Shown one piece after another: positions 33,113-41,649 of a stretch of 64,000 nt of DNA. The notes beneath the pieces are model-generated. The model did no database searches and was not told where the DNA came from. It saw only the letters and a list, made by a program, of their open reading frames with translations. Both the position numbers and the translations under genes were made by a program. Origin of the DNA: Gorillibacterium timonense. GTDB taxonomy: Bacteria > Bacillota > Bacilli > Paenibacillales > NBRC-103111. The stretch spans positions 286,022 to 350,021 of the forward strand of contig NZ_LN881720.1 in the NCBI RefSeq assembly GCF_001457415.1, in the 5' to 3' direction. The stretch's first letter is position 1; each line of letters begins with the position of its first letter.

Positions 33113-33138
33113 CCGAAATCGGGTAGGAAGGAGGAACC

Positions 33139-33762
33139 ATGAAGCCAAAAGGGAAAATCATCTTTTTGAATGGAACTTCAAGCTCGGGGAAAACGACTCT
33201 TTCCTTGAACCTAAAAGAACTGCTAGATGAACCGTATGTGCACTATTCCGTAGATAAGTTCGACGCGGGGATATTCGGAATGTTTTATTCAACTTTTTCG
33301 TCAGAGCTTGATGGAACCAAGGTACCACTAGATTTCAACGAAGGAAAGCGCCTCATGAGAAACCCAATGACGGACTTTTATCATCAGACGATAAGTGTTC
33401 TTTCAGACTTGGGGATCAACCTTATTGTGGATCATATCTTCGGCAATAAGCAGTGGAGAGAGCAATGCGTCAGGTTGCTTCGCGATAAGCCCGTATTCTT
33501 TATTAAAGTTTCTTGCAACCTGGAGGAGCTGGAGAGAAGGGAACGGGATAGAAAGGACCGCACGCTCGGTAAGGCGAAAGGTCAGATCAATAGCATCCAT
33601 GAGGATTGCATCTATGAGGATTGCATCTATGATCTCGTCGTACATACAGATCAACACACGTCTCAAGAGTGCGCGCTCCAGATCAAAAGCTATATGGAAC
33701 GGACAGATTCAGGCCATGCTTGTAAAGAAATGATGGAGATCATTCAACATACAGGAGGATGA
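33139..33762 (+). CDS. Chloramphenicol-phosphotransferase-like P-loop kinase
   Basis: The 207-residue protein starts with a P-loop (IIFLNGTSSSGKTTLS, residues 7-22) and matches the CPT family, which includes Streptomyces chloramphenicol 3-O-phosphotransferase and many enzymes of unknown substrate. LIVDHIF and ERDRKDRTLGKAKGQ are the other family blocks. A 15-base in-frame tandem duplication near the end adds EDCIY twice. The ATG follows AAGGAGG; the VOC gene begins three bases after its stop. Confidence 0.8.
   Translation: MKPKGKIIFLNGTSSSGKTTLSLNLKELLDEPYVHYSVDKFDAGIFGMFYSTFSSELDGTKVPLDFNEGKRLMRNPMTDFYHQTISVLSDLGINLIVDHIFGNKQWREQCVRLLRDKPVFFIKVSCNLEELERRERDRKDRTLGKAKGQINSIHEDCIYEDCIYDLVVHTDQHTSQECALQIKSYMERTDSGHACKEMMEIIQHTGG
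33601..33630 (+). repeat. 15-base in-frame tandem duplication
   Basis: GAGGATTGCATCTAT at 33601-33615 is repeated exactly at 33616-33630, giving the protein sequence EDCIYEDCIY in the CPT-like kinase. Confidence 0.9.
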
Positions 33763-33765
33763 ACT

Positions 33766-34188
33766 ATGCTTCAATCGATTGTACATATTGCTTTGGTCGT
33801 GGAGGATTATGATGAGGCCATTGAGTTCTATACGAAGAAGCTCCATTTCACTTTGGTGGAGGACACTTATCAGCCCGAGCAGGACAAGCGGTGGGTGGTT
33901 GTGGCTCCCCCGGGATCGGTCGGGACGACCATCCTATTGGCTCGCGCCAGCAAACCGGAGCAAGAGCCTTTCATCGGGAACCAGTCGGGCGGGCGCGTTT
34001 TCCTTTTTCTCAATACGGATGATTTCTGGCGGGACTATCACGACATGGTGGCGAAAGGCATCGAATTTGTTCGAGAGCCGAAGGAACAACCCTACGGGAT
34101 GGTCGCTGTCTTCAAGGACTTGTATGGGAACCAGTGGGACCTGCTTCAACTGAATGAGGACCACCCGATCGCGTTAAGAACGAAGTAA
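33766..34188 (+). CDS. VOC-family protein (glyoxalase/bleomycin-resistance fold)
   Basis: The 140-residue protein has the two beta-alpha-beta-beta-beta modules of the VOC superfamily (HIALVVEDYDEAIEFYTKKL and later YGMVAVFKDLYGNQWDLLQL). Likely metal ligands are the early His, Glu in the middle and the Glu/Gln region near the end. The family includes glyoxalases, dioxygenases and fosfomycin/bleomycin-resistance proteins. AGGAGG lies in the end of the CPT-like gene, so translation is coupled. Confidence 0.88.
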   Translation: MLQSIVHIALVVEDYDEAIEFYTKKLHFTLVEDTYQPEQDKRWVVVAPPGSVGTTILLARASKPEQEPFIGNQSGGRVFLFLNTDDFWRDYHDMVAKGIEFVREPKEQPYGMVAVFKDLYGNQWDLLQLNEDHPIALRTK

Positions 34189-34279
34189 TTCGCTGTATCC
34201 TTAGATGTTCGAGCCGATAGGCTAAGCATCTTACAAGAAGATCTCTATGAATAGGACTAGACGAGAGAGAGGAATGACC

Positions 34280-35203
34280 ATGCAGGAATCGGACGTTATC
34301 CTAGAGCAGCTTAATCGCAGCTATCCCCTCAAGTTCGATGACATCGTCTTTCAGCGCGAGGGGGGCTGCCGTTCTTATGTCGTGTTCAGCGGGACCGAGA
34401 GGTATTTTCTAAAGGTGGTCTCGCCTGTTTTTCAAGATACGGTGAAACAGTCGCTTGATATTCTGATCTATCTTGCTCAGCACGACCTTTCGGTGCCGCC
34501 GGTCCTTCATTGTAATAACGGCTTGCCGTACCTGGAATCGAACGAGTCTGATGAAAGCCGACTCTTTGTCTTGTTTGGCTATGTGGACGGAAGAGAACCG
34601 GAAGCGGGCGAGGGTTTAGAGGAGATCGGCAGTTTAGTCGGGAGGCTTCATGATGCTATGGGAGGTTACCCCGGGAAGCTGACGGAGCGCGATAAGCCCT
34701 TTTTCATTGACCGCTACCTGAACATTTTGTTGCAAAAGAAGTACCCGGATTCCAAGCTGGCCAGATTCCGCGAATACGGCGATGAGCTGTGGGAGAAGGT
34801 GAAGGGCCTGCCTCGTGGGTATTCTCACGGAGATCTGCATCGGGGGAATTTGCTGCGTACGCTCAAGGGAAACGATGTTCTTCTTGATTTCGATACTTCA
34901 TGCTGGGCCTATCCTAGCTTTGACATCGCGACGTTTTGCGACGAAACCGACTATTTCCAGTTTGACCCGGAAGGCTATAAAAGAACGACAGAGGCCTTGG
35001 AGCGGTTTCTCCGTGGCTATTCGAAGCAGCGAAGCCTCACGGACGCCGAGCTCCGCTCGTTTCCGGACTGGATTGCCATCCGGCATTATCAGCTTCAGGC
35101 GACCATTATCGAATTGTTCGGTCTGGACTGTGTGGATGAGGCTTTCCTGGATGGGCAGCTCGATTGGCTGATGAGATGGAGAGAGCAGTGTGGTTCTTGT
35201 TAA
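34280..35203 (+). CDS. APH-family phosphotransferase (second copy type)
   Basis: The 307-residue protein has the APH catalytic loop YSHGDLHRGNLL (near residue 188) and the DFD motif VLLDFDTSCWAYPSFD. Kinases of this type include spore-coat CotS-like, homoserine and aminoglycoside kinases. I chose the ATG at 34280, eight bases after GAGAGG; ATG 34274 is possible. It is not closely similar by eye to the APH gene at 31114, so the copies are not recent duplicates. Confidence 0.85.
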   Translation: MQESDVILEQLNRSYPLKFDDIVFQREGGCRSYVVFSGTERYFLKVVSPVFQDTVKQSLDILIYLAQHDLSVPPVLHCNNGLPYLESNESDESRLFVLFGYVDGREPEAGEGLEEIGSLVGRLHDAMGGYPGKLTERDKPFFIDRYLNILLQKKYPDSKLARFREYGDELWEKVKGLPRGYSHGDLHRGNLLRTLKGNDVLLDFDTSCWAYPSFDIATFCDETDYFQFDPEGYKRTTEALERFLRGYSKQRSLTDAELRSFPDWIAIRHYQLQATIIELFGLDCVDEAFLDGQLDWLMRWREQCGSC

Positions 35204-35220
35204 TCGGAAGACGTTCGACA

Positions 35221-35252
35221 CCCGTGTGCCAGAGAGCATGCGGGTTTTTTTT
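35221..35252 (+). terminator. Terminator after the second APH gene
   Basis: CCCGTGTGC pairs with GCATGCGGG with minor mismatches and is followed by eight T. Confidence 0.75.
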
Positions 35253-35358
35253 CTTTGAAGTGATGCCAAAGTCATCCAGTATTATGCTATATTTGAGCAT
35301 ATGGTCCCAGATTATAGAAGAGTGTGTAAGAAAATGTCGCTAAAAGACGGAGGATCAC

Positions 35359-36055
35359 ATGGCCAGAACGTATTATGCAGAAGGCAGACAAGTAGCAAAA
35401 GCGGTAACCGGTATCTCTTCTTGGTGGAATGGGAATTTACTTTGCGATACCAGGATTGCATTGGGGTTTTTTCTTCGGCATCCTGTTCGGTTCCGTGCTC
35501 ATTGGTGAGATCTGTGGGAGTCGATGGACGACCAAACGACGCCAAGCCAAGAAAGCGGGCGGTTCTTCGGCAGCAGGAAGCCGTCCTCCCACTACAGCAG
35601 TCAAAACGAAAGGAAACCCCCGTACTAGTGCAACCCGGACAACCACTCGTAAGCTCACGGATGCGGAAATCCTAAAAGCCGATGTGCAGACCTTATCCGG
35701 CACTGACTTCGAACGGCTCATGGAGCTTTACTATATCGATCAGGGCTATACGGTACAACGTATCGGTGGGGCAGGTGATCATGAAGTGGACCTGATTCTG
35801 AAAGGAAAAGAAGGTTATAAGATCGCCGTCCAATGCAAAAGGTGGAAGCAAGATGTCGGTAACGACATTGTCTTGCGACTTAAGGCAGGCTAACAAGTGC
35901 ATGGCTGCTATGACGCCTGGATCGTGACAACAAGCAACTTCACCAGAGCAGCCAAGGAAGCTGCGGAACGGCTGAATATCAAGCTGATCAACGGGCTGAT
36001 CCTGGATGATAAGCTGAAAAGGTGGAAGAGCAAGAAGCTGGTGAGTAAGAGGTAG
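35359..36055 (+). pseudogene. Mrr-type membrane-anchored restriction endonuclease, broken
   Basis: The start at 35359 has GGAGG five bases upstream and reads MARTYYAEGRQVAKAVTG. The frame then shifts near 35405 into GIYFAIPGLHWGFFFGIL, a membrane segment. The nuclease domain follows (SGTDFERLMELYYIDQGYTV, GAGDHEVDLIL, IAVQCKRWK), which carries the Mrr/PD-(D/E)XK pattern with D and QCK. A TAA at 35891-35893 replaces what is probably a lysine codon, after which the same frame continues to the family's normal C-terminus (CYDAWIVTTSNFTRAAKEAA) and TAG at 36053-36055. Two lesions make it a pseudogene. Confidence 0.75.
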
Positions 36056-36097
36056 GGGTTGAAGTGATAGTTCGGAACATAAATTGGAGGTTTTTAA

Positions 36098-36685
36098 ATG
36101 GAATTAAATTCAGAGATGATTAAGGTAACATCAGAATTAGCAAGTCATATTGGAAAGAAAAGCGTTGAAGCAATATTTGATAAAATACGAGCTGTTAAAC
36201 AGAAGGGTAATCAGGGAGAAATCATTAGTAGTCTTGAAGAAATTATAAACGAGTTGATATCGGATAAAAATCAACTTATTCAAATAACTCAAGCCTATGA
36301 AGAAAAACTAATTGCGCAGAGGATTTCAGAAGAAGACATAGATTATATTACTAACAGTGTTATTCCAATATTGGAAACCCTCATTCAACAGAGCGGTAAT
36401 GAAGATATTGATAAAATGAGGCAAAGCATTGATATGTTTAAACCGATCTTATCAAAAGAGACTTTAAATATATTGCAAATACTAGGTTTTAACTTTAAAC
36501 AAGCTATAGGATTACCATTAACAAAGCTAATTGAAGCTCTAATATCATCTAAAATTCCTCCTAGTGGTGACAAAACCGTTGAACTGCAAATGTTAGTTGA
36601 ACAAAGACAGATAGAATATTTAAAGGTTGCACAAAATGAGGAGACCTATCAAAGGATATTAAGAATTTACGGTCACAATAGTTAG
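36098..36685 (+). CDS. AT-rich hypothetical helical protein
   Basis: The 195-residue protein is predicted all-helical and rich in Ile/Glu/Lys, with no membrane segment and no domain I recognise. It includes NQGEIISSLEEIINELISDK and ILQILGFNFKQAIGL. The ATG follows TTGGAGG. The gene is much AT-richer than the core genes, suggesting recent transfer. Its place next to a broken nuclease gene might mean a former defence context, but that is inference. Confidence 0.6.
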   Translation: MELNSEMIKVTSELASHIGKKSVEAIFDKIRAVKQKGNQGEIISSLEEIINELISDKNQLIQITQAYEEKLIAQRISEEDIDYITNSVIPILETLIQQSGNEDIDKMRQSIDMFKPILSKETLNILQILGFNFKQAIGLPLTKLIEALISSKIPPSGDKTVELQMLVEQRQIEYLKVAQNEETYQRILRIYGHNS

Positions 36686-36906
36686 AACCTCAGAGAGACT
36701 ACAATCACATTAATACTTTGTCACTGACAACACTCTAAGATCTGTAAGGAAAAGCGCAGTAGACAATCCACAATACAGGTCATGAAGGGACAAAAAAATG
36801 AATGAGAAAGAAATATTCAAAATACTTGATTATATTTTGTTGATAAATTTAAGAAGTTAAATTTATACATTGTTCCGAAATACAGATAAAGAAGGAGGCT
36901 TTACCA

Positions 36907-37326
36907 ATGATTAAAAAGCTCAAGCTGCTCATCATCTGCTCCCTGCTCGCTCTTTCCTTCGTCCAGCCAGTCTCTGCAGAAGGCGAGACGGTTACCGTCA
37001 AAGTGAAGCTGACGAATGTGGAGCTGGTCGAGAGCAAAGGTATGGCCAGCAACTGGAAAACGGAGATCTATGTAAATGAGAAGTCGATCAAAGAGGGTAA
37101 CACGGTGAAGTTGACGCTCAAATCGACGGATAGCGTGAAGCTAAAGGCCGTAGCCAAAGAACAGGATAAACAGCCGTCTAGCGGATCGAAAACCAGCTCG
37201 GTGAAATTGTCGTCCTTCAAGGAGAAGACGAACGAGACGCTCAACTTCAGGGTTTCCAAGGGCACGAATTCAGACAAATATGCCAAATGGAAGGTTAAGT
37301 TTACGATTGTAAAGTCGTCAAGCTGA
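36907..37326 (+). CDS. Small secreted protein, unknown function
   Basis: The 139-residue protein has a Sec signal peptide (about residues 1-24, ending PVSAE) and a mature part rich in Lys/Ser/Thr with beta character (VTVKVKLTNVELVESKGM). AAGGAGG precedes the ATG. The 220 bases before it show no gene. It may be a wall-associated beta-sandwich protein; no family recognised. Confidence 0.6.
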   Translation: MIKKLKLLIICSLLALSFVQPVSAEGETVTVKVKLTNVELVESKGMASNWKTEIYVNEKSIKEGNTVKLTLKSTDSVKLKAVAKEQDKQPSSGSKTSSVKLSSFKEKTNETLNFRVSKGTNSDKYAKWKVKFTIVKSSS

Positions 37327-37382
37327 TGTTCCCCATCCCATTCAGATGAATAGCGGATTGTGATCGATAAGGAGGAATGGCA

Positions 37383-38225
37383 ATGCCAATCAGGCTAGGG
37401 GCGAAGGTCGCCGAGGGCGGTTGTTCAGAAGTGTTCGAATGGGAAGGCCCTGACAAAATCATTAAGCTGGCCAAACCCAACACAGACGATGAAGCGATGC
37501 GAAGAGAATACCGAAACACCCTCACGGCATGGGAATGCGGACTTCCTGTCCCGCGGCCCTATGAATGGACTAAGGTTGAAGGGCGCACAGGGATTGTTTT
37601 TGAGCAGATTAAGGGGGAGACGTTAGGGGATCGATTTATGGGGCAGTTGCAGCATCTGTCCGACGAAGCCTCGGAGGAGGGTGGCGAGGATATTCGGTTG
37701 ACCGCGCGCATTCTATACGCCATACATAGCCAAGCCGCTTCCGACCATCCGCTGCCATCGCAAAAAGAGAGCTTTAAGCAGAGCATCCGGTATATCGGTC
37801 ATTTGACCTCAGAGGAGAAGGAAGCGGTGATTGCTGCACTTGACCGGTTACCGGCTAAGCACGTGATCTGCCATGGCGATCCCAATCCCGGCAATATCAT
37901 GGTAAAAGACGATGGGGAAGCGATCATCCTCGACTGGATGAATGCGGCTTCGGGCAATCCGGAAGGAGATATGGCCGAATACATCATCATGATTCGGTAT
38001 GCCGTATTGCCCGATGATCTGCCTGACGAAATTCGAGAAGGCTTTGATTCCATACGAGAAGCGGTCATTGATATTTTCATGGACGAGTACACGAAGCTGT
38101 CGGGAATCACCTACGATGAGGTCCATCCCTGGATTGCCCCGGTAGCTGCGAGAAAGCTGTCGGCCGATGCAATTTCAGAGGAAGAGAAGGGCAGGCTGCT
38201 TCAGTTTATTAGGCAAAACCTATAG
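37383..38225 (+). CDS. APH-family phosphotransferase (third)
   Basis: The 280-residue protein has a kinase-like N-lobe (LGAKVAEGGCSEVFEWEG), the catalytic HVICHGDPNPGNIMV (near residue 165) and IILDWMNAASGNPEGD. This fits the aminoglycoside-phosphotransferase superfamily. I chose the ATG at 37383 with AAGGAGG eight bases upstream instead of ATG 37377. The substrate is unknown. Confidence 0.85.
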   Translation: MPIRLGAKVAEGGCSEVFEWEGPDKIIKLAKPNTDDEAMRREYRNTLTAWECGLPVPRPYEWTKVEGRTGIVFEQIKGETLGDRFMGQLQHLSDEASEEGGEDIRLTARILYAIHSQAASDHPLPSQKESFKQSIRYIGHLTSEEKEAVIAALDRLPAKHVICHGDPNPGNIMVKDDGEAIILDWMNAASGNPEGDMAEYIIMIRYAVLPDDLPDEIREGFDSIREAVIDIFMDEYTKLSGITYDEVHPWIAPVAARKLSADAISEEEKGRLLQFIRQNL

Positions 38226-38255
38226 AGAGAGGCTCATGTCCCTCTCTTCTTTTTA
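38224..38255 (+). terminator. Terminator between convergent genes
   Basis: AGAGAGG pairs with CCTCTCT and is followed by a T-rich stretch. It lies between the third APH gene (plus) and the lipoprotein gene (minus). Confidence 0.7.
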
Positions 38256-38291
38256 TGTAGGGAGCATACGCCGCGCTGGTTATCCGTTCGT

Positions 38292-39365
38292 TTATCGATT
38301 CTTTTGATAGATTCCCTCTGCGGTGACATTGTGCCCATAGATAGAGTCCCCGACTTCGACAATCTCAAAGGTGCCGTCCTGATAGAAATAAAAGGTCATC
38401 TCGTAGTCGTTCTCCTCATCCCGATACACGGCGGATTGGCCGCTTTCGGTTATGACTGCCTGTTCGTCTTCAAGTTTCCCCAGGCTCATATTTCCGAGTT
38501 TAAGCTCTTCTTCGCCTCCGTTAACGTGATAGCCATCGAATGCAAAGGAAACCTGGCTGTCGGTGACGGCTTTGATGGTGATCATCCCGGATTCGTAGTC
38601 AGAAGAACCTTCTCGTGTATAAGTCCCGACAAAGCTTGTGATGTCAACGGGCTCTGCCAGCTTGAGCACCTGCTTCACAGTGAGGGTGCGAGTTGTGGCG
38701 GAATGAGCGATCCGGTTCTCCAGTTCGGTATCCTCTACGAAGTTCCCCCATGAGTCATTCTTGAAAATGAAAGCCTTCGAGAAGGGCTCCATCCCCTGCG
38801 GACCTGCGCCTGTGACAAAATCAGCGATGACGATAATATCCGTATAGCCTGATTTAAGGCTGTGGGGGTCGATGTCGACAAAGGCTATCGCCTCAAACGA
38901 GTTCAACATGGGATACCGTTCCTCCCCCTCCGGCTTCAGCACTTGAATCTTATCCCCTCCCGATACGATCAGGACAAAGGGAGGCAGGCCCTCATCTACG
39001 GACGATATAGTTGCCGGAGTGATGGTCAGCTTGCCCATTCCTTCAAACTCTCTCACAAAGACATGCTTTGCCTCCACCATATATCCTTGCTGAATGTAAC
39101 CGTCGATTACCGATTCCAGATCCGCTGGAGATGTGGTCGGATCACCAACAGGCGAGGCAACCGGGGGAGTTGTTGCAGGGGACGCCAAATCACTTTTCTC
39201 GGGAGAAGCTTCGATCGGAGAAGAAGAAACGGAAGGGGCGGTGCTTGCGGATTGGGTTGGTTGGGCCGTGGGTCCTTCCCCTTCTCCGCTGGTCTCCTTG
39301 CAAGCCGTAGCCACGGTTAAGATAAGCAACAGCAAGCACAGAAGCTTAAATTTGAATGGATTCAT
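38292..39365 (-). CDS. Putative lipoprotein with Ser/Pro linker
   Basis: The 357-residue protein has a lipobox TVATAC (Cys near 22), then about 60 residues of Ser/Thr/Pro/Ala-rich linker. A globular part follows (YMVEAKHVFVREFEGMGKLT, YTDIIVIADFVTGAGPQGME, SFVGTYTREGSSDYESG), where the last section looks like a small beta-barrel sensor domain. GGAAAGGAG lies before the ATG at 39365. No known family recognised; the monocistronic gene has its own promoter. Confidence 0.65.
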   Translation of the reverse strand: MNPFKFKLLCLLLLILTVATACKETSGEGEGPTAQPTQSASTAPSVSSSPIEASPEKSDLASPATTPPVASPVGDPTTSPADLESVIDGYIQQGYMVEAKHVFVREFEGMGKLTITPATISSVDEGLPPFVLIVSGGDKIQVLKPEGEERYPMLNSFEAIAFVDIDPHSLKSGYTDIIVIADFVTGAGPQGMEPFSKAFIFKNDSWGNFVEDTELENRIAHSATTRTLTVKQVLKLAEPVDITSFVGTYTREGSSDYESGMITIKAVTDSQVSFAFDGYHVNGGEEELKLGNMSLGKLEDEQAVITESGQSAVYRDEENDYEMTFYFYQDGTFEIVEVGDSIYGHNVTAEGIYQKNR

Positions 39366-39484
39366 CCTGTGGGCTCCTTTCCTTTGGGCCTTTTCTATTA
39401 TTCGGGAAGCTGCGCAAAACTTGAACGTCCTCGCCGCACCTGGGACATTTATTCTGGAAACCCCATTATTTTCCTCGTTTTAAT

Positions 39485-39513
39485 AGTATAATCGGGAAAG
39501 ATGACTCAGACAA
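39485..39513 (-). promoter_or_regulatory. Probable SigA promoter of the lipoprotein gene
   Basis: On the minus strand TTGTCT (complement of 39508-39513) and TATACT (complement of 39485-39490) are 17 bases apart. They lie about 120 bases before the start at 39365. The remaining bases to 39700 hold no gene that I can see. Confidence 0.45.
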
Positions 39514-39700
39514 CATAAGCAAGCTAAGAGCTATCTAAGACGGAGAGAAAAGATCGAACGATCAACATAGTCAATCCCCATTAAGGTGCTGATACTCCTC
39601 GGTTGGGTAGTAGGAAACTACTTGTTGATCAAAGTGGATTGAACAATAACTCGTGAATATATCAACGTTAGGTGAAATGGTCGCAAGGGAATGAATAATC

Positions 39701-40351
39701 ATGATCAAGGACTTTATGCAGTCAAAAGAAGCTCTTTTGAAAAAATTGGATTCAGTAGTTTTTTATATGGATACATTCTCATCAAACTATACAGAAATCG
39801 TAGAAAGACGACTGCTGAATTTTGCCTATCTATTAAATGAACTAGCGGATAGATCCGAATCCATATCAGATAACACGAACATGAATACCGATTTTGTAAA
39901 ATCCATCCTCAAAGAGGGGGGAGATTTTAAAGACTATGAAGATATGGTATTGGATGAATCAAATAAAATAAATGCTTCATTTTCTCGTATGGGAGATGAA
40001 ATACAGCATTCGATTAATGAAATGAATAGCTTCTTAGAACCGCAAGAAGCATTGCCAATATACGCAATCCAAAACACATCTATTTTTGTTTATATTTTTT
40101 CGATTTATGAGAGTTTTTTAAATGGCGATAGTGATGAGTTAGTTTATAAAACCATAAATGTTTACAAAAACGATAATTTCAACAGTGATGAGTGGAAAAG
40201 ATGGGCAAGGAAAGCTCATAAGTTCAGAGACATAAGAAATACCTTGGTCCATAAAGATGTTGGTCTGAAGGTAACAAGAAAAAATATCCATGAACTAATC
40301 GACAACATTAAGGATTTCCTAAATCTTTATAGTATGAAGTATGTACCTTGA
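39701..40351 (+). CDS. HEPN-like protein, unknown function
   Basis: The 216-residue protein is helical and AT-rich in codon use. Its C-terminal part has HKFRDIRNTLVHKDVGLKV, in which RNTLVH matches the R-X4-H motif of HEPN ribonucleases and nucleotidyltransferase partners, preceded by a long helix (IQNTSIFVYIFSIYESFL). No antitoxin-like partner is adjacent on the same strand. It could be a stand-alone HEPN effector or an inactive relative. The ribosome site GGGAATG before the ATG is weak. Confidence 0.5.
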   Translation: MIKDFMQSKEALLKKLDSVVFYMDTFSSNYTEIVERRLLNFAYLLNELADRSESISDNTNMNTDFVKSILKEGGDFKDYEDMVLDESNKINASFSRMGDEIQHSINEMNSFLEPQEALPIYAIQNTSIFVYIFSIYESFLNGDSDELVYKTINVYKNDNFNSDEWKRWARKAHKFRDIRNTLVHKDVGLKVTRKNIHELIDNIKDFLNLYSMKYVP

Positions 40352-40455
40352 TGGAAATTGAAATAGATCTCAAAATTACTTATATTGGAAGTGTGTGAAC
40401 TTCGGAGAGTATATGGACCTATACATACCCCATCATGAATTTCCCAGGAGGATAT

Positions 40456-41028
40456 ATGAACACTTATCTGTACATGGTCAGACACGGTGAATCGCTGAAA
40501 ACGGAAGGAAACGAGAGAACGCGAGGACTTACGGACAAGGGATGGGCCGATGTTGACCGAATCACGAACCTATTGAAAGAGGAAGGAATCGATGCGTTCG
40601 TTTCGAGCCCGTATCGAAGGGCCGTTCTGACCATTGAAGGCTTAGCCCAGTCCCTTGGCAAGGAAATCACTGTTTATGAAGAGTTAAGAGAATTGAATTT
40701 TATTAGTGAAAACCAGGGCATCGCCGATCAGGACATTTATCCCACTCTTCAGAAGATGTTCGCTGACCCGAGCTATTCATTGCCGGGAGGGGAATCCAAC
40801 GCGGCTTGCCTGGAACGATCCGTCGCGGCGCTCAAAGATATTTTGCAGAAGCACAAGGGGCAGAAGATCGTAGTTGGAACGCATGGCTTGATCATGACGC
40901 TCATGATGGGGCATTTCGACAGTCAGTACGGCCTGGATTTCTTGCTGCAGATATCCAAGCCCGATGTGTACAGGCTGGAATTCAAAGAGGATATGTTCAT
41001 CGGCGCAACGAGATTATGGAAGGTTTAG
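40456..41028 (+). CDS. Histidine phosphatase family protein
   Basis: The 190-residue protein shows the phosphoglycerate-mutase-like RHG motif (YMVRHGESL, catalytic His near 12), SSPYRRAVLTIEGLA and the second catalytic histidine in VVGTHGLIMTLM. The family includes phosphoserine and sugar phosphatases. I chose the ATG at 40456 because CAGGAGG lies seven bases before it; the ATG at 40435 has no site. Confidence 0.88.
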   Translation: MNTYLYMVRHGESLKTEGNERTRGLTDKGWADVDRITNLLKEEGIDAFVSSPYRRAVLTIEGLAQSLGKEITVYEELRELNFISENQGIADQDIYPTLQKMFADPSYSLPGGESNAACLERSVAALKDILQKHKGQKIVVGTHGLIMTLMMGHFDSQYGLDFLLQISKPDVYRLEFKEDMFIGATRLWKV

Positions 41029-41049
41029 CTCCGTTTTTCCCGCATTCCC

Positions 41050-41080
41050 GCAGGGCCAGCAATGGTCCTGCTTTTCTTTT
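41050..41080 (+). terminator. Terminator between convergent genes
   Basis: GCAGGGCC at 41050-41057 pairs with GGTCCTGC at 41064-41071, then T-rich sequence. It also lies at the 3' end of the minus-strand DUF1700 gene. Confidence 0.75.
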
Positions 41081-41631
41081 TAATTCCGCGGAATCAGCTT
41101 GCTGTACTGCTTGGAGAGAAACTGCAGATAGGTCGTCAGCGCCTTTCGGCTAAAATAAGCAATGATACCCAAAAAGGCTGTAACCACGAGGGAATAGGGA
41201 ATGCTCCAGTTTAGGGGCACATCGTTCTCGCCTGTGAAGCTCATGCTGATCCAGGGGACGCCTAAGGAGCGCAGAATGCCGGCGATCGGGGTGATCACCG
41301 CGACAAAGCCGAACCCGTAAGCGATGGTTGCGAGTAGAGGGACAACTATGGCACTCAGCAGGCCCGTTGTGCTGTAGAAGCTAAGCATGAGCCAAATTCT
41401 CCTCAGAGAAAACGTCAACCCATCCTTCGTGAGATAATCACTTTGATAAGCCTTTGCCAGCTTGCGAGGGTCCCCTAGTCGGAGCAGAATCGCCCTTTCC
41501 GACAAGCCGCCGGTCATCCCATCCTCGATGGCGTCTTCGATCTCCCGTATGGCATCAAGCCGCTCCTCTTGCGGCAAATGGCGCAGCTGGGTGCTGAACA
41601 TATCCAGATACGCTCGCTTGTTCCATTCCAT
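41080..41631 (-). CDS. HAAS/DUF1700-type membrane protein
   Basis: The 183-residue protein starts with the helical HAAS signature (FSTQLRHLPQEERLDAIREI, then DGMTGGLSERAILLRLGDPR) and has two to three membrane segments afterwards. Such proteins are nearly always encoded directly after a PadR regulator, as here (18 bases apart), and are thought to transduce its signal or stress. The true biochemical role is not known. Confidence 0.85.
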   Translation of the reverse strand: MEWNKRAYLDMFSTQLRHLPQEERLDAIREIEDAIEDGMTGGLSERAILLRLGDPRKLAKAYQSDYLTKDGLTFSLRRIWLMLSFYSTTGLLSAIVVPLLATIAYGFGFVAVITPIAGILRSLGVPWISMSFTGENDVPLNWSIPYSLVVTAFLGIIAYFSRKALTTYLQFLSKQYSKLIPRN

Positions 41632-41649
41632 TTCCTTCTCCTCCTAGTG

